Below are positions 50,044 to 58,912 of a stretch of DNA of 64,000 nt, piece after piece. Under the pieces are notes generated by a model. The model did not search any database and was not told the origin of the DNA. It worked only from the letters and a program-made list of their open reading frames with translations. The translations under genes were made by a program, and so were the position numbers. The stretch's first letter is position 1. Each line of letters begins with the position of its first letter. Origin of the DNA: Bacillota bacterium (GTDB lineage: Bacteria > Bacillota > Clostridia > Oscillospirales > Ruminococcaceae); contig JAEZRC010000007.1 of NCBI GenBank assembly GCA_023440965.1, forward strand, positions 372,001 through 436,000. Reading direction: 5' to 3'.

Positions 50044-50093
50044 ATAGGGAGAAAAGTTTGCTGTTTTGACGGGGTGTTTTTTAAAAAAACTTT
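50044..50093 (-). repeat. Shared leader sequence, copy 2
   Basis: Counterpart of 16099-16148. It runs from the stop codon region of the sigma-like gene into the leader of 49805-49999. Confidence 0.5.
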
Positions 50094-50458
50094 AAAACCT
50101 TTTTTCTTGCACAATTTACCGACTCCTGAACAGTTTTTAAATGCACACCTTCCTTACGCGATATTTCTCTCAATGACAAACCCTCTGCAAGCATTGATAT
50201 GTATTTTTGCTGTTTTTCTGTCAAGTGAGTAAAAGCCTCGTTGATACGGTTGTTTCTTTCATCTTCCTCTATAACAATATCGGGAGAATGATATTCTTTG
50301 CCTTCAAACTCAATATCATCAGATTGAGAACAGTGATATCGCTCTTTACGGTCTGCGTTACTTTCTAAACGGTTCATTTCAACAACAGTAGCTCCAATTG
50401 TATCTTCAACCTCAATCTCCGTAATCGTTCCGTCTGCAAATGTGTACTTGATTTTCAT
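50081..50458 (-). CDS. Sigma-70 region 4-like phage regulator
   Basis: 125 residues. N-terminal beta part ('IKYTFADGTITEIEVEDTIG'). The C-terminal HTH 'HLTEKQQKYISMLAEGLSLR' and 'EISRKEGVHLKTVQESVNCA' is a sigma-4/LuxR-like DNA-binding region. It probably regulates early phage transcription. AAGGAG before ATG 50458 supports the start. It is preceded by a long hairpin with a U-tract that could attenuate its expression. Confidence 0.82.
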   Translation of the reverse strand: MKIKYTFADGTITEIEVEDTIGATVVEMNRLESNADRKERYHCSQSDDIEFEGKEYHSPDIVIEEDERNNRINEAFTHLTEKQQKYISMLAEGLSLREISRKEGVHLKTVQESVNCARKKVLKFF

Positions 50459-50492
50459 ATAATTACTCCTTCTTTTCCGAGGGAGTACGAAT

Positions 50493-50590
50493 GAAAATAA
50501 AAAAGCCGAATGCTACTAAACGCAAATGACCCGATGATTACAAACTCTCGTTTAGTAAATCATCCGGCCATTTGGTAGTTCACATTCGAC
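50493..50590 (-). ncRNA. Candidate structured RNA or long attenuator hairpin
   Basis: Read leftward, about 33 base pairs form one extended hairpin: GTCGAATG with CATTCGGC, CTAC with GTAG, CAAATG with CATTTG, then a 15-pair arm (three one-base bulges) capped by GAGA, ending in TTTTTT. It lies between the Com-like gene and the sigma-like gene. A simple terminator would not need such length; it may be a regulatory RNA processed from the early transcript. Confidence 0.5.
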
Positions 50591-50615
50591 TCCGTTGCTC
50601 GGTATGTAACTTTAT

Positions 50616-50753
50616 CTATTTTTTAACTTTTACAAGCTTTATTGTCACTATCTTGTTGCAATGCCTACATTTAACTTCAATCTCTCCTTTGCAATCTTTG
50701 CTGGCATCAAGTACGCGCTTTCCGCATAAAGGGCATTTGACTTTAACTTCCAT
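50616..50753 (-). CDS. Com-like small zinc finger, first early gene
   Basis: 45 residues from ATG 50753 (AAAGGAGG upstream): 'MEVKVKCPLCGKRVLDASKD' and 'EVKCRHCNKIVTIKLVKVKK', a four-cysteine zinc ribbon like the phage Mu Com family. Com proteins bind RNA to activate translation of a downstream gene; here the downstream structured RNA would be a candidate target, which is inference. The longer ORF to 50966 runs through the promoter. Confidence 0.82.
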   Translation of the reverse strand: MEVKVKCPLCGKRVLDASKDCKGEIEVKCRHCNKIVTIKLVKVKK

Positions 50754-50891
50754 TGGCACACCTCCTTTCAGTCCGTATTTTTGGACAGTTAATTTGTTAT
50801 ACTTAAAATAGAAGAACAAATTGCGTTCAACTAATTGAATTTTAAGTTCAATTAGAAGTAAAAAATATGCATTCTCTTTAGCAGTATCTAT

Positions 50892-50920
50892 ATTATATCG
50901 AACATATATTCTTGTGTCAA
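50892..50920 (-). promoter_or_regulatory. Early lytic promoter
   Basis: Perfect consensus: -35 TTGACA (50920-50915), 17-base spacer, -10 TATAAT (50897-50892). Drives the leftward early operon. Confidence 0.85.
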
Positions 50921-50948
50921 TACATTTTTGAAATATTATTTCACTATA

Positions 50949-50977
50949 TTGACAATAATTGAACATTGGCGTATAAT
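50949..50977 (+). promoter_or_regulatory. Repressor promoter
   Basis: Perfect consensus: -35 TTGACA (50949-50954), 17-base spacer, -10 TATAAT (50972-50977). The two divergent -35 boxes lie in inverted tgtcaata/tattgaca sequences, which are likely repressor operators. Confidence 0.85.
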
Positions 50978-50999
50978 TGTTGCAACGGGAGGTGTCATT

Positions 51000-51401
51000 A
51001 TGACATTTGGTGAAAAATTAAGAAACCTAAGAGAAAATAGAAGTTTGACACAAGCTGAGGCAGCAGAGCTTTGCAACGTATCATCAAGAATGTTTGCATA
51101 TTATGAAACGGGAGAAAGACTACCAGCACGTCCTGAGATTATTCAGGATATAATGAAAGCCTTTGAAGTTTCTTTTGAATATCTTTTTTCTTCAGAGGAA
51201 GCATTTGAGCTTGAGGCTACTCAAAAATATGGTTCAATAGGAAATAAGCAAGCTCAGGCAATTCTTAAAAATGCTGATATGATGTTTGCTGGTGGAGAGC
51301 TTGATGAAGATGCAAAAGATGAAATGTTTAGAATGCTAACTGAATTATATTTTGAGGCAAAGAAAAAAAGCAAAGAAAAATACGGCAAAAAAGATAAATA
51401 A
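51000..51401 (+). CDS. XRE-family phage repressor (CI-like)
   Basis: 133 residues from ATG 51000 (GGGAGG upstream; the ORF to 50928 crosses the promoter). HTH 'FGEKLRNLRENRSLTQAEAA' and 'ELCNVSSRMFAYYETGERLP'. The C-terminus ('SEEAFELEATQKYGSIGNKQ', 'ADMMFAGGELDEDAKDEMFR') is helical; there is no LexA-type peptidase. Induction is therefore probably by proteolysis through the adjacent ImmA-type enzyme, as in ICEBs1. Confidence 0.92.
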   Translation: MTFGEKLRNLRENRSLTQAEAAELCNVSSRMFAYYETGERLPARPEIIQDIMKAFEVSFEYLFSSEEAFELEATQKYGSIGNKQAQAILKNADMMFAGGELDEDAKDEMFRMLTELYFEAKKKSKEKYGKKDK

Positions 51402-51435
51402 ATTCACTTATGGCCTCATGAAAGGATGAGTGTAC

Positions 51436-51954
51436 ATGCTTTTTGATAACGACGCTATATTGAAAGCACATAACCTAATTACAACATACTCTACTACAAA
51501 CCCAGAAATTATTATAAAACATCTTGACATTCAATTAAAGACAGCGCCATTAACAACATTTAAAGGTATGTACGCTCATATTCTTCGAACAAGATTTATT
51601 GTTGTTTCAGATTCCCTTAATTTTGTTGAAAGAAAAATTGTTCTGGCTCATGAGTTAGGCCATGATCAATTGCATCGTGGCTGTATAGGTGCATTCTCCG
51701 ACGGATCAAATTTTTCTTATCACAGTCACAAACGAGAAGTTGATGCAAATTACTTCTCAGCACAGCTTCTTATTCCTGATGAAGATTTTTATGAACTGCT
51801 GGAAAGTGGTCTTACATATCAGCAAATAGCTATGGACTTAAATGTATTTCCTGAACTGCTTGCTATGAAAGTTGACTTACTCAGAAAACAAGGCATAAAA
51901 ATAGAGCCTTTTGATATAGGCTCTAAGGATTATTTGAAGAATAGATTGAGGTAA
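51436..51954 (+). CDS. ImmA/IrrE-family metallopeptidase
   Basis: 172 residues from ATG 51436. The zinc motif 'KIVLAHELGHDQLHRG' (HExxH) with a downstream Glu ('HKREVDANYFSAQLLIPDED') defines the family. It most likely cleaves the XRE repressor encoded 34 bases upstream to trigger induction. Followed by a strong terminator; the right prophage end is probably in 51955-52050. Confidence 0.95.
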   Translation: MLFDNDAILKAHNLITTYSTTNPEIIIKHLDIQLKTAPLTTFKGMYAHILRTRFIVVSDSLNFVERKIVLAHELGHDQLHRGCIGAFSDGSNFSYHSHKREVDANYFSAQLLIPDEDFYELLESGLTYQQIAMDLNVFPELLAMKVDLLRKQGIKIEPFDIGSKDYLKNRLR

Positions 51955-51970
51955 AAATATATAAGCTAAT

Positions 51971-52003
51971 CCCACTCTACTTAAGTGTAGAGTGGGATTT
52001 TTT
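51971..52003 (+). terminator. Terminator of the lysogeny operon
   Basis: CCCACTCTAC-TTAAGT-GTAGAGTGGG followed by ATTTTTTAC; perfect 10-bp stem. Confidence 0.92.
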
Positions 52004-52053
52004 ACATTTGTCATTATCTAAATACGCTTTATCTGGGCGATACAAAACTTAAC

Positions 52054-55050
52054 TTACCGATCTCTACGTAAAGGTAATATCTCTTCATTTATAACTCTTC
52101 TTAATTCATTAATAAGAATAGAATGGTATTTAAATTTTAATAATGGACTCTCTGTATGACATTTATATTCAGAATAGTTTGCCTTGTCTTTTATTACGCT
52201 TATATTTGGTATCTCTTCATTCTGATAGTTTTCTGCGGCATACTTAACAGCTTCAGCATCAACGTACCATTTATTCGCAAATGAAGTAACAACCGAATCT
52301 ATTGCTTTGTTTCTCATTTCTTCAAGTATAGATGATATATGCTTGTTTTTGTATGCTTCTCTGTTTTTTTCTACATCAGTAATTAACTGTGTCATCAGAT
52401 TTGCAAGTTTTTGGTTATCCTTACTCATTTGGGTAATGAATTCCTTTACTTCTTCGATTTTTTTGCTTCTCTCGTCTTCTGTCTCTTCATCATCACCATC
52501 TGAATAATTTACAATATCTTGAATTAAATTTACAATATACTCATAGTCAATCTTAATATGAATGTAAGACATTAACTCATATTCAGTATCAATAACCGTA
52601 CCATCATCTCCACCTAAGGGTTTGTCCGTGTCGTCATCTTCACTTCTTAGTTCTCCCATTACATTATTATAATGAGCCACGTATTCTTCATATTCAAGCT
52701 TTGTAATTCCATATTTGTCTAAGCTATTTTCTTCGTATTTTGTGAATGCCCTTAACTGTGCAAATACACGATCAAATATTTGAAAATTCTTCGCAAACTT
52801 TTTCTTTTCTTTTATAGACATGCCTGGCACATCATTTGGGGATGGTGCTACATATCTTAATGATGATAAATTCTGAATAAACTTTTCTTCTACTTCATCC
52901 CATTCTTGCACAACCGCTTCATTAGTACCACCTGATGAATATAGTTTAAGAGCATTGTCAATGGAATTTTTATAATGATTTGGAGATTGAAATGTTACTA
53001 TCTGTCCGAAAATTTTATTTTTATCATAAAGACGATTTGTTCTTGAAAAAGCCTGAATTAGATCATGAGCACTAAATGGTTGTCTATCGATAAATAAAGT
53101 TGAAAGGCAAGGTGCATCAAAACCTGTCAGTAATCTGTCAACAACAATTACCAGATCAAGTTGTTGATCACGACTTTTATACTTTCCCTCTTTTCTTGCC
53201 AGTCTTTTATTTAGATTATTATTATACGCCTTTATCTGACCGGGTTCAAAATGTGTTCCAAACATTTGATTATAGTCCAGTAATGATTCAGCCATCTTAT
53301 TCTGATTAACTGTAGAACCTTCTTCATCTTCTGTTATTGAATAGGTAATAGCAAACTTAGGAAAATCAGGCAATACTTTTAATATTTCTTCACTTACCTT
53401 GACTTCTTTTTCATTATTTTTTATTTGCTTAAGCAATTCATAATATTTTTGTGCCATTTCAATGGAACTTGTTGTTAAAATCGCTTCGTATGTCTGTCCT
53501 CTTCCGTTTTGCAAACCAAACTTATTACCTGACTTATTGAGAATTATATCAAGTACCATTAACATGTGTCGCTCTTGTGTGTACACATCAAGATTTTCAT
53601 TTGAATCGTTCTTATCCAATCCAAGAGCCCCAATATGTTCAGTCTGAAATCCCAATACTGCCCTGTCATGAATTGCTTCTTTAATTGTGTATGAATGAAG
53701 ACACTTACCATATAATTGCTCTGTTGTGCGTGGCAAATCACCCATTTCTGGGTATGGATTTTCATCAAAACGAGGGGTGCCAGTAAAACCATACCAGTAA
53801 GAGTTTAAAAAGAATTCTTCCATCGACCTTTTTACTGACGGGGAAACGGCTCTATGACATTCATCAACAACAAAAGCAATACGCAATGCTTTTATTTTTT
53901 TATATTTTGCTGTATCTTCTTTTCCTACTAAGCGCTTTTTAATTAACAATTGTAATTTCTGAATTGTTGTAACAATCATTTGACGCTTTCCATCAACTAA
54001 TTTATTACTCAGATCAGTAACGTTTTCTGTTTCATCAACATCAATAACATCGCTGTTAGCATAGGATTGAAAAGCCTGTGTTGTCTGAGTGTCTAAATCT
54101 TTTCTATCAATTAAAAATATTGTTTTTTCAATTGAAGGAATATCCATCAGAATGTTTCTTGTAGCTTTATAAGAAGTCATTGTCTTTCCAGAACCGGTCG
54201 TGTGCCAAACATACCCCGATTGGCCTGTTTTTGATGCCTCTCTTATTGCTTCAATAGCATGGATCTGATAAGGGCGAAGCAAAATAAGGCTCTTTGCCTC
54301 TTTGTCCAGCACTGTATATTTTGAAATCATTTCATGTGCTGCAGGTATTTTCAAAACCTTATCTGCAAAATCAAGATAATTTGATACTGGCTTATTCTTT
54401 TCATCTGACCAGCTACTAAGAAATTTAGGGTTCAGAGCAGGACCATCAGCGGCAGCAAAATATTTAGTATCACTTGCATTGCTAATAACAAACATTTGTA
54501 TTGCTGAAAAAATACCTTTAAACTTTCCCTCGCTAATATATTTTTTTATTTGCCAGAATCCATCCATATATGAATGTTCTCTGTTTTTTAGCTCAATGTG
54601 AATTATAGGAAGTCCATTAATCAACAAGGTAACATCAAAACGTCTGTCACGTTTATTTGTATTGTCAGTATCTTCTTTTAATGCACTATATTGATTAATT
54701 ACTTCATACACGCTGGTTCCACCAGCAACATGCTCCTGATTAATTACCATAAGATGCAGAGTTTCTGTGCCACGCTGAACATGAACCTGTGCTACTCCAT
54801 TTTCACCAACAAGCCATTTTCCAGCTTCATAAAATGATGAAAACTGAAGCTGGTTTTTTACCTGTTCAAATTCAGAATCTGTTAATGGTATATCATTGAG
54901 CTTTGCTTTATTGTGCTGTTCTAAAATATAACGGAAATTATCCCACAGTGCTTTTTCTGTTTTTAAATCTTTTCTATAGACCCACTGTGATGTACCATGT
55001 TCAAGCTGTTCTATCAGTTTATTCTCTATTGTAACTTCAAGTTCTGTCAT
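52054..55050 (-). CDS. hsdR: Type I restriction enzyme, R subunit
   Basis: 998 residues, a usual length. The PD-(D/E)XK nuclease is near 137-160 ('RFDVTLLINGLPIIHIELKN', D..E.K). Helicase: motif I 'TTGSGKTMTSYKATRNIL' (about 283), II 'FVVDECHRAVSP' (about 395), III 'YGFTGTPRF', VI 'QAFSRTNRLYDK'. It translocates DNA past unmodified sites and cuts at a distance. It is the last gene of the hsdM-hsdS-hsdR operon; 13 bases separate it from hsdS. All catalytic motifs are intact, so the system appears active. Confidence 0.97.
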   Translation of the reverse strand: MTELEVTIENKLIEQLEHGTSQWVYRKDLKTEKALWDNFRYILEQHNKAKLNDIPLTDSEFEQVKNQLQFSSFYEAGKWLVGENGVAQVHVQRGTETLHLMVINQEHVAGGTSVYEVINQYSALKEDTDNTNKRDRRFDVTLLINGLPIIHIELKNREHSYMDGFWQIKKYISEGKFKGIFSAIQMFVISNASDTKYFAAADGPALNPKFLSSWSDEKNKPVSNYLDFADKVLKIPAAHEMISKYTVLDKEAKSLILLRPYQIHAIEAIREASKTGQSGYVWHTTGSGKTMTSYKATRNILMDIPSIEKTIFLIDRKDLDTQTTQAFQSYANSDVIDVDETENVTDLSNKLVDGKRQMIVTTIQKLQLLIKKRLVGKEDTAKYKKIKALRIAFVVDECHRAVSPSVKRSMEEFFLNSYWYGFTGTPRFDENPYPEMGDLPRTTEQLYGKCLHSYTIKEAIHDRAVLGFQTEHIGALGLDKNDSNENLDVYTQERHMLMVLDIILNKSGNKFGLQNGRGQTYEAILTTSSIEMAQKYYELLKQIKNNEKEVKVSEEILKVLPDFPKFAITYSITEDEEGSTVNQNKMAESLLDYNQMFGTHFEPGQIKAYNNNLNKRLARKEGKYKSRDQQLDLVIVVDRLLTGFDAPCLSTLFIDRQPFSAHDLIQAFSRTNRLYDKNKIFGQIVTFQSPNHYKNSIDNALKLYSSGGTNEAVVQEWDEVEEKFIQNLSSLRYVAPSPNDVPGMSIKEKKKFAKNFQIFDRVFAQLRAFTKYEENSLDKYGITKLEYEEYVAHYNNVMGELRSEDDDTDKPLGGDDGTVIDTEYELMSYIHIKIDYEYIVNLIQDIVNYSDGDDEETEDERSKKIEEVKEFITQMSKDNQKLANLMTQLITDVEKNREAYKNKHISSILEEMRNKAIDSVVTSFANKWYVDAEAVKYAAENYQNEEIPNISVIKDKANYSEYKCHTESPLLKFKYHSILINELRRVINEEILPLRRDR

Positions 55051-55063
55051 ATACGTCTCTCCT

Positions 55064-56215
55064 TTAAATGAACATGTTTTTCAACATGTATTTTTTAAAT
55101 TCTTTGAGTTTATCACATTTACGCTGATGAATGGTGACAAGGTTGTCGAGGTTAGCAAAATACTGCCCGATTTTCTGTTGTTCAAAAAAAGTAGGTGGCA
55201 TCATCAAAACCATATTCGCCATCTGTTTTCCTGATACTTCAACAAAAGTGGATCCAGCGCCAGTCAATTCACCATACTTTTTCAGTTCATCCGTTCTAGA
55301 GAAGATAAAATATGAATCGAGTTCGTTTTTGTGAGGCACAATAGACTGAAATCCCTGATTAGTACAACCTTCTCTTGATAAAATGGCAGTTTTTCCAATA
55401 CCAGCACGGGATGTAAATAAAACAGTCCCAACTGGAAGCATCTTTGCTGAACTGTTTTTGAAACCCTGATCCGTAATTTTTCTTTGACTTGAATCAAGAT
55501 AAATTTGATCGGAAATTTCGGCTGGCGCATACCAGTCAATATTCCCATCCCAGTATTTAGAAATTGCTGTGCTTGGGGTTCCTCCACCAACAATGTCAGC
55601 AAGTTCCCCCAACTTCCGCTGTTCCCAATCTACAGTAAATCCCTTAAATCTGAATTCAGGAACATTTTGACCCTCTTGAGGAAACATTTTTTTAAGCATC
55701 ATTTTTTTAAACGATTTTAATTCATCACACTTACGCTGATGAAGGGTGATAAGGTTGTCGAGTCTTCGGAAAAATGTGCCAATTTGCTGTTGTTCGAGTA
55801 ATGATGGAATATAATATAACTCTTCACTGTACTGTTTGAAGTAAATATGAGGTATCGTTCCGCCACTTGTTAGCTTAATAAATTCTGTATTTTCGAGAAG
55901 AACATACAGAAAATCATAGTTACTATCATTCGGTATAATAGCACCCATCGTTCCCAGAATACTCGTATTTTTAGGAAGTTTTCTTACTCTACCAACACCT
56001 GCACCATCTTTAATTATCGAAATATAATTAACTACATTAGGTGATTTATTTGTTTTTCCCACAATACCATTTGCATCATATAAGTCATATTTTCCATTTT
56101 CGTCAATATCATTATTTGTTAACGGAGATGAGGAATATATAGAAAACGTATTTAACTTCCGCTGTTCCCAATCGTCAGTAAATCCTTTAAATCTAATTTT
56201 TGGAGTATTTTTCAT
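55064..56215 (-). CDS. hsdS: Type I restriction enzyme, specificity subunit
   Basis: 383 residues with the usual two-fold layout: TRD1 after 'PKIRFKGFTDDWEQRKL', the central helix 'FFRRLDNLITLHQRKCDELK', TRD2 after 'PEFRFKGFTVDWEQRKL', and the distal helix 'YFANLDNLVTIHQRKCDKLK'. Each TRD reads half of a bipartite target. TRD1 is short. The conserved segments are repeated at DNA level (55110-55185 with 55722-55797; 55610-55650 with 56152-56195), which permits TRD exchange. It sits one base after hsdM. Confidence 0.95.
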   Translation of the reverse strand: MKNTPKIRFKGFTDDWEQRKLNTFSIYSSSPLTNNDIDENGKYDLYDANGIVGKTNKSPNVVNYISIIKDGAGVGRVRKLPKNTSILGTMGAIIPNDSNYDFLYVLLENTEFIKLTSGGTIPHIYFKQYSEELYYIPSLLEQQQIGTFFRRLDNLITLHQRKCDELKSFKKMMLKKMFPQEGQNVPEFRFKGFTVDWEQRKLGELADIVGGGTPSTAISKYWDGNIDWYAPAEISDQIYLDSSQRKITDQGFKNSSAKMLPVGTVLFTSRAGIGKTAILSREGCTNQGFQSIVPHKNELDSYFIFSRTDELKKYGELTGAGSTFVEVSGKQMANMVLMMPPTFFEQQKIGQYFANLDNLVTIHQRKCDKLKEFKKYMLKNMFI

Positions 56216-56216
56216 T

Positions 56217-57818
56217 TTAGATTTCCTCCAACAGATTTATAAAGTCCTCAATGTTCTTCTTAGCTTCCTCATCGTCAGTAGTAATTTCTTTCATAAGAGA
56301 CAATAAGTCATTCTGCGACTGTTTAATATCACTGTTGGTTTTTTTCATATCACATATGAGCTCTGCAAAGTCAACCTCTTCCTCCTCTTCAAATGTATCA
56401 ACATAACGGGGGATATTAAGATTAAAATCATTTTTAAGAATATCTTCATAGCTTGCTACATATGCTTCTTTTTCAACAGTTTCTCTGTTCATATAAAGCT
56501 CAACAACACGATCAATGTTTTCATCATTCATTGTGTTCTGCTTTTTACCTTTTTGGAATTCCTTAGATGCATCAATAAAAAGAACGTCTCTGCCGTCTCT
56601 TTGTTTTTTCAACACCACAATACAGGTTGGAATAGGGGTGTTATAAAACAAGTTTGCAGGAAGACCAATAACAGCATAAATCGAGCCGCTCTCAAGGAGT
56701 TTCTGACGAATTTTGCCTTCAGTGCCACCTCTGAAAAGCACACCATGTGGAAGTACAATTGCCATTGTTCCTGTTGCTTTTAAATGATAAAAGCCATGCA
56801 ATAGGAATGCATAATCAGCCTTTGATTTTGGAGCCAATACGCCATAATCGCTAAATCTTTCATCTGATAGAAAACCTGGAGCTGCAGACCAGTTTGCAGA
56901 ATAGGGTGGGTTCATTACTACCATATTAAAATCTGTTTCTTCTGTTGTTGGCCAGTCAGAATCCAAGGTATCTGCATTATGCAGTTTCTGATTTTCAGGA
57001 GCAATTCCATGCAAGAACATATTCATACGAGCCAAATTATAAGTTGATGTCATTAATTCCTGTCCATAATATTTAATATATTCCGATTTTGAAGAATACT
57101 TTTTTGCATCCAAAAGTAGTGAGCCTGATCCCATGCACGGATCATAAACACTTAAGCCTTTTTTATCTTCCTGTCCTGCAATAGCAATACGAGTAAGAAT
57201 TTGTGCTGGCCCTTGTGCAGTATAGAACTCTCCCGCTTTTTTTCCTGTTTCAGATGCAAACTGTCCGATTAAATATTCGTATGCATTTCCAAGAATATCT
57301 CCTTCAATATTAAGAAGGTCAGCTTTGTTTATTTCTTTAATTAAATCTGCAATGGTTCTGCTTTGTTTTGTATCGCCTGTTCCCAAACGATTAGAATACA
57401 AGTCAATATCATCAAACATATTTTCAAACAGCTGATCTGATTCTTCTATATCATTAAAGGCTTTTTGAAGTTCTTCTCTTTGGAACTTGTTTGTCTCCAC
57501 TTTTTCAACCAGTTTTGTATAAGTGTACTCTGGTTCAATTACATAGTGACATGTTTCTTTGATTTCTTTTAGCAAATCCTTTGCATCTTTAGATTTCATA
57601 ATATCCTCATAAGCCTTTTGAGCCTGAAGCATAGACTCTGGTTTACAATCATTAATTAAATCATAAACTTTAACAAGGAAAGTATCTGATAAATATTTGT
57701 AAAACACCATACCCAATAAATAATTTTTGTATTCATTAGCATCCATCTTTGAACGTAAAATATCTGCGCCACTCCATAATACATTTAATAAATCTTTGCT
57801 ATTTTCTAAATTTGCCAT
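56217..57818 (-). CDS. hsdM: Type I restriction enzyme, M subunit
   Basis: 533 residues. N-terminal helical bundle ('DILRSKMDANEYKNYLLGMV', 'FYKYLSDTFL'); SAM-binding motif I 'LSVYDPCMGSGSLLLDAKKY' (about 222-240) after 'KAGEFYTAQGPAQIL'; catalytic motif IV 'VMNPPYSANW' (about 300). It methylates adenine at N6 and, with S, forms the M2S1 modification enzyme that protects host DNA and supports cutting by R. Confidence 0.97.
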   Translation of the reverse strand: MANLENSKDLLNVLWSGADILRSKMDANEYKNYLLGMVFYKYLSDTFLVKVYDLINDCKPESMLQAQKAYEDIMKSKDAKDLLKEIKETCHYVIEPEYTYTKLVEKVETNKFQREELQKAFNDIEESDQLFENMFDDIDLYSNRLGTGDTKQSRTIADLIKEINKADLLNIEGDILGNAYEYLIGQFASETGKKAGEFYTAQGPAQILTRIAIAGQEDKKGLSVYDPCMGSGSLLLDAKKYSSKSEYIKYYGQELMTSTYNLARMNMFLHGIAPENQKLHNADTLDSDWPTTEETDFNMVVMNPPYSANWSAAPGFLSDERFSDYGVLAPKSKADYAFLLHGFYHLKATGTMAIVLPHGVLFRGGTEGKIRQKLLESGSIYAVIGLPANLFYNTPIPTCIVVLKKQRDGRDVLFIDASKEFQKGKKQNTMNDENIDRVVELYMNRETVEKEAYVASYEDILKNDFNLNIPRYVDTFEEEEEVDFAELICDMKKTNSDIKQSQNDLLSLMKEITTDDEEAKKNIEDFINLLEEI

Positions 57819-57876
57819 ATAATAATCTCCATTCTTAATTTTTATAGTAACCTTATATAAAACTGCCTATTTAACA

Positions 57877-58221
57877 TTAAACTGCCATATTTAGTTGAGT
57901 CATTAAAGCATTTTGAATTCTATTTCTCATAGATATATCGCTTACTGTTCCAACCTTATCACGAAGAAGCTTTTTATCCAAAGTAATAATCTGTTCGCCT
58001 AATATCACACTTGATTTTAATAATCCATATCCTATAATAGCAACATGTGTAGGCAATGCATGTTTGCACTGTTTTGACGTCAAAGGCAGAACTGTTACAA
58101 CCGGTGAAAACATATTGTTCTTATCATTTGATACCACAATAACTGGACGAACACCCTGTTGCACCTGACTTCCGGAAATAGTTGGAAGTTCAGCTAAATA
58201 AATATCTCCATATTTACACAT
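57877..58221 (-). CDS. mazF: MazF/PemK-type endoribonuclease toxin
   Basis: 114 residues. 'KYGDIYLAELPTISGSQVQQ', 'GVRPVIVVSNDKNNMFSPVV', 'TVLPLTSKQCKHALPTHVAI' and 'SVILGEQIITLDKKLL' match the MazF fold with the RP-V-VVSND and E-Q-I motifs. It cleaves RNA at short sequences. No MazE-like antitoxin is beside it; the gene 30 bases upstream is an HsdS-like half protein, in the same operon. Confidence 0.93.
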   Translation of the reverse strand: MCKYGDIYLAELPTISGSQVQQGVRPVIVVSNDKNNMFSPVVTVLPLTSKQCKHALPTHVAIIGYGLLKSSVILGEQIITLDKKLLRDKVGTVSDISMRNRIQNALMTQLNMAV

Positions 58222-58251
58222 AAATACATATCTCCTTCCTAAAAGTTTTCT

Positions 58252-58836
58252 TTAATTCTTATCAAGCATTTGCATCATACTTAAAGCATACTGTTTAAGT
58301 AAATCCGCTTCACGCTTCATTAAATATTCTTGATTTAATATAATTTTGTACATATCACCAATTTTTTTCTGTTGATCTATATCAATTAATTCAAACTTTA
58401 TATCACCAATTGTGCCTATATTAAGTCTTGTAACGCTTTTTACAGTACCTTGCTGGTTTTTTAATATCTGTTGTTTTATAGAGTTTGCTTCATTAAATAG
58501 ATAACAAAAATACCAAGGATATAACAAATCCTCATCAATTTCGCATTTAAGAAAATTAAGTGATAAGTATTTTCCATTACTTTTGTTTGAAACAACGCCT
58601 GCCTTACTTTTTATCATACTTATGATACAGTCACCTGGTTTAACAATATCCTCTTTGCCTTGCCCATACTCATTCTCATTTGTTTCAGATAATTGATTAC
58701 TTACTCTTAAATCATTTTCAAAATCCTCGATGTTATAAATTTTCTTTTCAGATAATTTATCTTCTTGCTTTCTTGAAAGATTTGTTCCAGTAGAAAATCT
58801 AACAACATCACTAAAGCGAACCATTTCTTTTTTCAT
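58252..58836 (-). CDS. Half-length HsdS-like DNA-recognition protein
   Basis: 194 residues, about half of a normal S subunit: one TRD ('RFSTGTNLSRKQEDKLSEKK', 'EDIVKPGDCIISMIKSKAGV', 'RLNIGTIGDIKFELIDIDQQ') followed by one conserved helix ('KKIGDMYKIILNQEYLMKRE', 'ADLLKQYALSMMQML'). It could dimerise like split S proteins and redirect the methyltransferase, or bind DNA as a regulator or antitoxin partner for the MazF gene that follows. Own promoter at 58913-58940. It is not a truncated pseudogene: the frame is clean and starts and stops are normal. Confidence 0.8.
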   Translation of the reverse strand: MKKEMVRFSDVVRFSTGTNLSRKQEDKLSEKKIYNIEDFENDLRVSNQLSETNENEYGQGKEDIVKPGDCIISMIKSKAGVVSNKSNGKYLSLNFLKCEIDEDLLYPWYFCYLFNEANSIKQQILKNQQGTVKSVTRLNIGTIGDIKFELIDIDQQKKIGDMYKIILNQEYLMKREADLLKQYALSMMQMLDKN

Positions 58837-58912
58837 AGAACCCTTTCCTTTCTTGTTTTTATAAAAAATTGCTTTCTGTTATTTAACTAAATTTCAATCA
58901 CCTTATATCAGT

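Noticed and set aside
50616..50966. 116-residue version of the Com-like protein
   Set aside because: Its upstream part covers the early promoter and lacks an SD; the 45-residue form has AAAGGAGG at its ATG.
12590..52053. attL/attR core pair
   Set aside because: Only very short AT-rich matches exist between the two candidate gaps, and serine integrases use tiny cores, so no pair can be supported by eye.
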